Source: Bacteroidales bacterium
Lineage (GTDB): Bacteria; Bacteroidota; Bacteroidia; Bacteroidales; Bacteroidaceae
NCBI GenBank assembly: GCA_004557185.1
Contig: SFEP01000031.1
Location: 1 to 45,675, forward strand
Direction: 5' to 3'
Length of the DNA stretch: 45,675 nt
Under the pieces are notes generated by a model. It worked only from the letters and a program-made list of their open reading frames with translations, did no database searches and was not told the origin of the DNA. The first letter of the stretch is position 1; the number at the start of each line of letters is the position of its first letter. Both the position numbers and the translations under genes were made by a program. Below are positions 41,072 to 45,675 of this stretch, piece by piece.

Positions 41072-43696
41072 ATGGACTTCAAGCAAATTCTGAAAAAGGC
41101 AGGACCCGACGCTCTCATCGTGCTCCTGTTCCTGCTGGTGAGCATCATCTATTTTCATACACCCCTGAGCCAGGGACTGGTGCTGGGCGGACACGACTCG
41201 GTGGCCGCCGTGGGCCTGTCGCGCGAGCAGACTGACTTCGGCCAGTCGCACGACGGCGAGGTGTCACGTTGGAGCAACGCCCTCTTCAGCGGCATGCCCA
41301 CCTATCAGACGGCGCCCAGCTACGGTGCCACCGATGTTGTGTCGAACCTCTCGCACATCTACGCCCTCGGCACCACGGGATGGTTTCCCGCCATCGGCTA
41401 CGTGTTCCTCTACCTGCTGGGCTTCTACATTCTGCTGCGCGCCTTCCGCATGAAGCCCTACGTGTCGGCCCTCGGCGCCGTGCTGTGGGCTTTCTCGTCG
41501 TACTTCCTTATTATTATAGCCGCCGGCCACCTGTGGAAGGTGATGGCGCTGGGCTTCATTCCGCCCACCATAGCCGGCCTCGTGCTGTGCTACCGCGGCC
41601 GCCTGCTGTGGGGCGGTGCCGTGACGGCGCTCTTCACCGCCTTCCAGGTGATGGCTAACCACATGCAGATGACGTACTACTTCCTCTTCGTCATGGCACT
41701 CCTTGTGGTGGCCTATTTGGTAGATGCCGTACGCACCAAACGCCTTGCCGCCTGGGCCAAGGGCACGCTCACGCTGGTGCTGGCCGGCTTGCTCGGCGTG
41801 GCCACCTGCTTGCCCAACATTTACCACACTTATGCCTACGCCAAGGAGTCGATGCGCGGCAAGGCCGAACTCACCCCGCTGCCCTCGACCAAGGGCACTG
41901 CCGCCACCGACGGCCTGGACCGCGACTACATCACGGCCTGGAGCTACGGCATCGACGAAACGCTCACCCTGCTCATACCCGACTTCAAAGGCGGCGGCTC
42001 GGCCTCCATCCTCGACCGCGAAGGCGTGGAATCGCTCCCCGGCTACGACGACTTCTACGAATGCGCCGGCATGACGCAGCAGGCCCTCGCCGAAAAAGGC
42101 ATGCAGCAGAGCCTGCCGGGCATCTCGCTATACTGGGGCGACCAGCCCTTCACCGTGGGACCCGTCTATGTGGGAGCCCTCGTGTGCTTCCTCTTTGTGC
42201 TTGGCATTTTCTACGTCAAAGGTCCTGTGAAATGGGGCCTGCTGGCCGCCACCCTCGTCAGTCTGCTTTTTGCCTGGGGTAAAAACAGTCCCGACCTCAC
42301 CAACTTCTTCATCGACCACTTGCCGCTCTACAGCAAGTTCCGCACCGTGTCGTCGGCCCTCGTCATTGCCGAGTTCACCATGCCGCTGCTGGCCATACTC
42401 TGCCTTTGCAGCATCATGGCCGACAGGCGCCTCTTCGACCTCACCCATTGGCGCGGTGCCGACGTGCCCCGCCGCAAGCGCATCGGTCTGCCCGTGGCCG
42501 CCGCCCTCACGCTGGGCCTCTGCTTGCTGCTGTGGCTGATGCCCGAGGTAGCCGGTTCGTGCCTCTCGGCCGACGACAGCCGCGTGTTCCAACTCATGAG
42601 CCAAACGGGCATGCCCAGCGAGTTCACGCAGCGCTACATGCACGCCATCACCGCCATGCACCATGCCATACTCTCGGCCAGTGCGCTGCGCTCTGCGCTC
42701 TTCATTGTGGCCGGCGTGCTCATTCTCACACTTTATGCACGCCAGATGCTCAAAGGCTGGATGATGTGCTCGCTGCTGAGCCTGCTCTGCCTCTTCGACC
42801 TCTGGGGCATCGACAAGCGCTACCTCAACGACGAGAGTTTCTCCGACCCCTACGTGCAGCAGGAAACCTTTGCCAAAACGCCCGCCGACGAGCAGATTTT
42901 GCAGGACACTACCTACTACCGCGTGGTGAATGTGGGGGCAGGAAACCCCTTCAACGAAACCACCAACGCCACGGGCTACTACCACCACTCCATCGGCGGT
43001 TACCACGCTGCCAAACTGCACCGCTACCAGGACCTCATCGACCGCATGCTTCTGCCCGAACTGCAGCGTAGCGTCGGCGCCATCAGCGATGCCCAGGGCG
43101 ACATGAGCATGGTGGCAGGCGACAGCATCATGCCGGCCCTCAACATGCTCAACACGAAGTACTTCATCTTCGGCCAGGGAGCCCGCGCACAGGCCATTCC
43201 TAACCCCTACGCCAACGGCAACGCCTGGTTTGTGCAGCAACTGAACTTTGTGGAAAATGCCGACGCCGAAATGGCCGCGCTTCAAAAGCTCGACACCAAA
43301 CGGGCCGCCGTGGCCGACGCACGCTTCAAGCCAGCCCTGCAAACGGCCGTGCTCGACAGCGGCACTGTGCGCCTCACCCACTACGACACCAACCTGCTGC
43401 GCTACGTGGCCGAGTCGCCCAAGGGCGGCGTGGTGGTATTCTCAGAGGTGTACTACCCCGACTGGACCGTCACCATCGACGGCAAACCCGCCGAGTTGGG
43501 CCGCGTCAACTACCTGCTGCGTGCCCTGCGTGTGCCCGCCGGCCGTCATGAAATAGGCATGGAGTTCCGGCCTGCCTCAGTGGCCACCACCGACCGCCTG
43601 GGCTACGCCGCCATCGCCCTCACGCTGCTGCTCTTCGGGGCTGCCCTCGTGTGGCCCGCCGTCAGAAAGCGCAACCACAAGGCACAGCAGGCCTGA
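41072..43696 (+). CDS. YfhO-family polytopic membrane protein
   Basis: The 874-residue protein has more than ten hydrophobic segments and belongs to the YfhO family, whose Gram-positive members act in glycosylation of surface polymers. The N-terminus has the GT-C-like first loop with LGGHDSV and FSGMPTYQ. The middle contains many helices, for example YVSALGAVLWAFSSYFLIII. The last 250 residues are soluble-like, with VVVFSEVYYPDWTVTIDGKP and PAGRHEIGMEFRP. A role as a lipid-linked sugar glycosyltransferase is inferred. The ATG at 41072 starts 43 nt after pdxB. Confidence 0.88.
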   Translation: MDFKQILKKAGPDALIVLLFLLVSIIYFHTPLSQGLVLGGHDSVAAVGLSREQTDFGQSHDGEVSRWSNALFSGMPTYQTAPSYGATDVVSNLSHIYALGTTGWFPAIGYVFLYLLGFYILLRAFRMKPYVSALGAVLWAFSSYFLIIIAAGHLWKVMALGFIPPTIAGLVLCYRGRLLWGGAVTALFTAFQVMANHMQMTYYFLFVMALLVVAYLVDAVRTKRLAAWAKGTLTLVLAGLLGVATCLPNIYHTYAYAKESMRGKAELTPLPSTKGTAATDGLDRDYITAWSYGIDETLTLLIPDFKGGGSASILDREGVESLPGYDDFYECAGMTQQALAEKGMQQSLPGISLYWGDQPFTVGPVYVGALVCFLFVLGIFYVKGPVKWGLLAATLVSLLFAWGKNSPDLTNFFIDHLPLYSKFRTVSSALVIAEFTMPLLAILCLCSIMADRRLFDLTHWRGADVPRRKRIGLPVAAALTLGLCLLLWLMPEVAGSCLSADDSRVFQLMSQTGMPSEFTQRYMHAITAMHHAILSASALRSALFIVAGVLILTLYARQMLKGWMMCSLLSLLCLFDLWGIDKRYLNDESFSDPYVQQETFAKTPADEQILQDTTYYRVVNVGAGNPFNETTNATGYYHHSIGGYHAAKLHRYQDLIDRMLLPELQRSVGAISDAQGDMSMVAGDSIMPALNMLNTKYFIFGQGARAQAIPNPYANGNAWFVQQLNFVENADAEMAALQKLDTKRAAVADARFKPALQTAVLDSGTVRLTHYDTNLLRYVAESPKGGVVVFSEVYYPDWTVTIDGKPAELGRVNYLLRALRVPAGRHEIGMEFRPASVATTDRLGYAAIALTLLLFGAALVWPAVRKRNHKAQQA

Positions 43697-43735
43697 CCGC
43701 CACACACGCCACGTTTCATCCTGAACTAACGCTCT

Positions 43736-44122
43736 ATGGGACGCAACAAATTCTCACAAGCTGAAATTGAAGCCATCGCCAAATTGCTGCGCCGCAAACT
43801 GGCCGGCAACCGTGCGCAGCAGAAACTGGTGCGGCACGAACTGCGCGTGAAGTATGAGTTCAACATCTCCGACTTCAACGTGCAGGGCCAGGCCTTTGGC
43901 GATGCCGAACTCATGCAGGCCATCGACCGCGGCGCCATTCACATTCTCGACGACGCCACCATCGCCGCCATGAAGGAAAAACGGGCACGCGACAAAGCCC
44001 GCGATGCGCAGCAAACGGAGGCCGACGCCGCCACGCCGCCCGCTCCCGAGGCCGACTGGCACGAAGCCATGAAGCAGTGGGATGCCTGGGAGGCGCAGCA
44101 AAAATCATCGGGCCAGTACTGA
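43736..44122 (+). CDS. Small conserved Bacteroidales protein, unknown function
   Basis: The 128-residue protein is basic at the N-terminus (NKFSQAEIEAIAKLLRRKLAG) with a likely helix, then VRHELRVKYEFNISDFNVQGQAFG, and an Ala/Pro-rich, charged tail. No membrane segment or signal peptide is seen. The C-terminal part (ADWHEAMKQWDAWEAQQ) is helix-prone. I recall similar short proteins in Bacteroidales genomes, but cannot name a domain. It lies 39 nt after the YfhO gene and 54 nt before the acyltransferase gene, probably in one transcript. Confidence 0.7.
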   Translation: MGRNKFSQAEIEAIAKLLRRKLAGNRAQQKLVRHELRVKYEFNISDFNVQGQAFGDAELMQAIDRGAIHILDDATIAAMKEKRARDKARDAQQTEADAATPPAPEADWHEAMKQWDAWEAQQKSSGQY

Positions 44123-44176
44123 CGCCTTGCCACGCCGCATAGCCTTCAACACGCACCTATCTCAAAAGCCACACAC

Positions 44177-45325
44177 ATGCCACAACTTGCCGCACCACCT
44201 GCCGCACAGCGCATAGCCTTTGTAGACTATGCCCGCGTGCTGGCCTGCTTTCTCGTAATGCTGGTGCACGCCAGCGAGCAGTTCTACGCCGCCGATGCCT
44301 CGGGGCTTGCGGGCAACGTATCGCTCGTGGCCAACGAGTCCAACCGCTTCTGGGTAGCCTTCTACGACGGCACGCTGGGCCGCATCAGCGTACCGCTCTT
44401 CATGATGCTCAGCGCCTTTCTGCTGGTGCCTCTGCGGCCGGGCCTCAGCATGCAGCAGTTCTACCGCCGCCGCTTTGTGCGCATCGTGCCGCCGCTGCTC
44501 GTCTTCATGCTGCTCTACGTGTTCCTCCCCCCGCTCATGGGGCAGACCACTTGGGCACAAGCTTGGCACGACCTGCTCCTGCTGCCGTTCACCTTCCCCT
44601 CCATGGCGGGGCACCTGTGGTTCATGTATCCGCTCATCTCCCTCTACCTCATTATCCCCGTCATTTCGCCTTGGCTGGCCACAGCTTCGGCACGCGACGA
44701 GCGCACCTTCCTGCTGTTCTTCGTCCTCTCCACCACGGCGCCCTGGCTGGTGCGCTTCGTGAGTGCCGATTTGTGGGGCTGGTGCTTCTGGAATCCCTAC
44801 TTCGGCCTTTTCTACTACTGCTCGGGCTACCTGGGCTACCTCGTGCTGGCTCACTATGTGCGCACCCATCTTCGCTCTACGTTGAAGCGCCGCCTACTGG
44901 TGGGCACCCTCTGCCTCGTGTCGGGCGCCCTCTTCTCGGGCTGGTCGTTCTGGCAAGCCGGCGTGCCGGGGCAGCTTATTGAAACGCCCATGCTCGAATG
45001 GTCGTGGGAGTTCTGCACGCCCAATGTGCTCCTGTCCACCTTCGGCGCCTTCCTTCTGCTCACCTGCCTGCCACAGCACAAGGCACCGGCCCTCATCACG
45101 CAAGCAGCCCGCGTGTCGTTTCCCATGTACTTGGTGCACCTCCTCGTGCTGAACTACAACGCCCCGCACGTGCTGGGCAGCGGTGGTGCCGCCTCTCCGG
45201 TGTGGCCCGTGTGGATAGCCATCCCCGCCCTGGCCCTCGTCACCTGGGTCTACTGCTTCTTGCTCTGCGCCCTGCTGGCCAAGTTGCCTGGCAGCGCCTA
45301 CTGGCTCGGAGCCGACAAGCGTTGA
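44177..45325 (+). CDS. Acyltransferase family 3 membrane protein
   Basis: The 382-residue protein has about ten helices and the acyltransferase 3 (OafA/YrhL) layout. The first helix contains the catalytic-type His in FVDYARVLACFLVMLVHASE, shown here by its positions 14-33. Next come GRISVPLFMMLSAFLL, YRRRFVRIVPPLL and GHLWFMYPLISLYLIIPVI. Such enzymes put acetyl or other acyl groups on surface glycans. Next to the YfhO gene this suggests envelope polysaccharide modification, but the acceptor is unknown. Confidence 0.9.
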   Translation: MPQLAAPPAAQRIAFVDYARVLACFLVMLVHASEQFYAADASGLAGNVSLVANESNRFWVAFYDGTLGRISVPLFMMLSAFLLVPLRPGLSMQQFYRRRFVRIVPPLLVFMLLYVFLPPLMGQTTWAQAWHDLLLLPFTFPSMAGHLWFMYPLISLYLIIPVISPWLATASARDERTFLLFFVLSTTAPWLVRFVSADLWGWCFWNPYFGLFYYCSGYLGYLVLAHYVRTHLRSTLKRRLLVGTLCLVSGALFSGWSFWQAGVPGQLIETPMLEWSWEFCTPNVLLSTFGAFLLLTCLPQHKAPALITQAARVSFPMYLVHLLVLNYNAPHVLGSGGAASPVWPVWIAIPALALVTWVYCFLLCALLAKLPGSAYWLGADKR

Positions 45326-45397
45326 GCCGCCGCCGCGCCTCCCCATTCTCAGCACATCAGAAACCTTGTTGCAGGCACTTCATCACATAAAATTATT

Positions 45398-45565
45398 ACT
45401 GTCCGCTAAACCCTAAGACTACCCCCCTAACTTTCCGAGAGACAGAAGTGTGGCTTTCGGCTTATCATGGATAAGCCCCCTTTGTCAAAAAATAGACTCT
45501 TGAGGAGGTGATTCAGATACCTCGGCAAGCATATGGTTCAAGTCTGCGCCTGGTTGATTGAAGAA
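45398..45565 (-). mobile_element. Probable remnant of an insertion sequence end
   Basis: ACTGTCCGCTAAACCC near 45398 looks like an IS terminal sequence. A perfect hairpin GGCTTATC/GATAAGCC lies at 45459-45477. On the minus strand a reading frame ends at 45485-45487 like the C-terminus of a transposase. The element is cut at about 45565, where array locus 4 begins. Family could not be assigned. The remaining part of 45326-45397 shows nothing recognisable. Confidence 0.35.
45485..45565 (-). pseudogene. C-terminal fragment of a putative transposase
   Basis: The minus strand reads FFNQPGADLNHMLAEVSE followed by SPPQESIF and a stop. Upstream the frame runs into the TACGTA repeat and meets a stop at 45578-45580. 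No start is available, so it is at best a fragment. Assignment to a transposase rests on its position inside the suspected IS end. Confidence 0.3.
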
Positions 45566-45675
45566 TTTACGTAGCCTCTATTTTCGGCGGGGTGGGGGAT
45601 GGGAAAAAGGAGATGCTACGTAAAAAAACTCACGTAGTACGTAAAAAAACTCACGTCGTTCGTAAATTTTTTTAC
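45566..45675. repeat. Locus 4 of the 21-nt-grid repeat (runs off the window)
   Basis: The end of one TACGTA cassette (ATTTACGTAG then CCTC, 45565-45578) is followed by a 33-nt linker (45579-45611) similar to that at 1440-1472. GATGC at 45612 opens a new TACGTA cassette with units at 45617, 45638 and 45659, cut by the window end. The A-tract unit lies next to the linker, as in locus 3 and opposite to loci 1 and 2. Confidence 0.85.

Overview
The window comes from a Bacteroidales bacterium, most likely Prevotellaceae or a close relative. The evidence is gene content and order (surE-lpxB next to parA-parB-DUF5683-mltD-relA/spoT; sdhC-A-B; pdxB; a YfhO family protein), promoters of the Bacteroidetes type (TTTG about 16-20 nt before TAnnTTTG), an LRR protein with a type IX secretion-like C-terminus, lipoproteins of Bacteroidetes style, and the partial 16S rRNA. 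The DNA is GC-rich, which produces long antisense open frames that are not genes. Species cannot be fixed from what is visible here.

Layout. 1-777: 5' part of a 16S rRNA gene on the minus strand, with its promoter near 1015-1042. 1268-1612: a repeat array. 1631-3607: lpxB and surE (minus). 3961-10370: parA, parB, a DUF5683 protein, an MltD-type transglycosylase and a bifunctional (p)ppGpp synthetase/hydrolase (plus). 10705-13587: Fkp, the L-fucose salvage enzyme. 13628-14509: an AT-richer Rpn/PD-(D/E)XK nuclease gene, probably acquired. 14577-16166: periplasmic 5'-nucleotidase. 16251-18332: agmatine deiminase and N-carbamoylputrescine amidase (putrescine synthesis). 18874-20759: argH and an overlapping lipoprotein with a Rieske-like four-cysteine domain. 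20819-25013: LRR surface protein and an M60 mucinase-like protease. 25322-26368: type I asparaginase. 26590-28797: binding protein and permease of a cobalamin/iron-type ABC importer without an adjacent ATPase. 28896-32407: succinate dehydrogenase/fumarate reductase (minus). 32613-34721: membrane HD phosphohydrolase (minus). 35326-39722: GH3-family protein, Ig-like lipoprotein and DUF3108 protein. 39898-45325: pdxB, YfhO-family membrane protein, a small conserved protein and an acyltransferase. 45398-45565: a probable IS remnant.

The most unusual content is intergenic. Four loci (1268-1544, 18420-18543, 34990-35166, 45566-end) carry one composite repeat built on a 21-nt grid. Cassettes framed by GATGC and CATC hold two or three 21-bp units, and conserved 33-nt linkers separate the cassettes. 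Cassette sequence differs (GTGG type, GTGAAG type, TACGTA type) while frame and linker stay the same. The TACGTA cassette has 16-bp inverted ends and lies in one orientation relative to its linker at loci 1 and 2 and in the opposite orientation at loci 3 and 4. I know of no named family with this design.

Other points of note are a 14-codon arginine-rich reading frame ending one base before argH, a hairpin overlapping the -33 box of the GH3-gene promoter, duplicated blocks between surE and parA and between the asparaginase and ABC-transporter genes, and a cysteine-rich tail on SdhC. Fucose salvage, an M60 protease and respiratory fumarate/succinate metabolism together fit an anaerobe living on host mucosa; that is inference.
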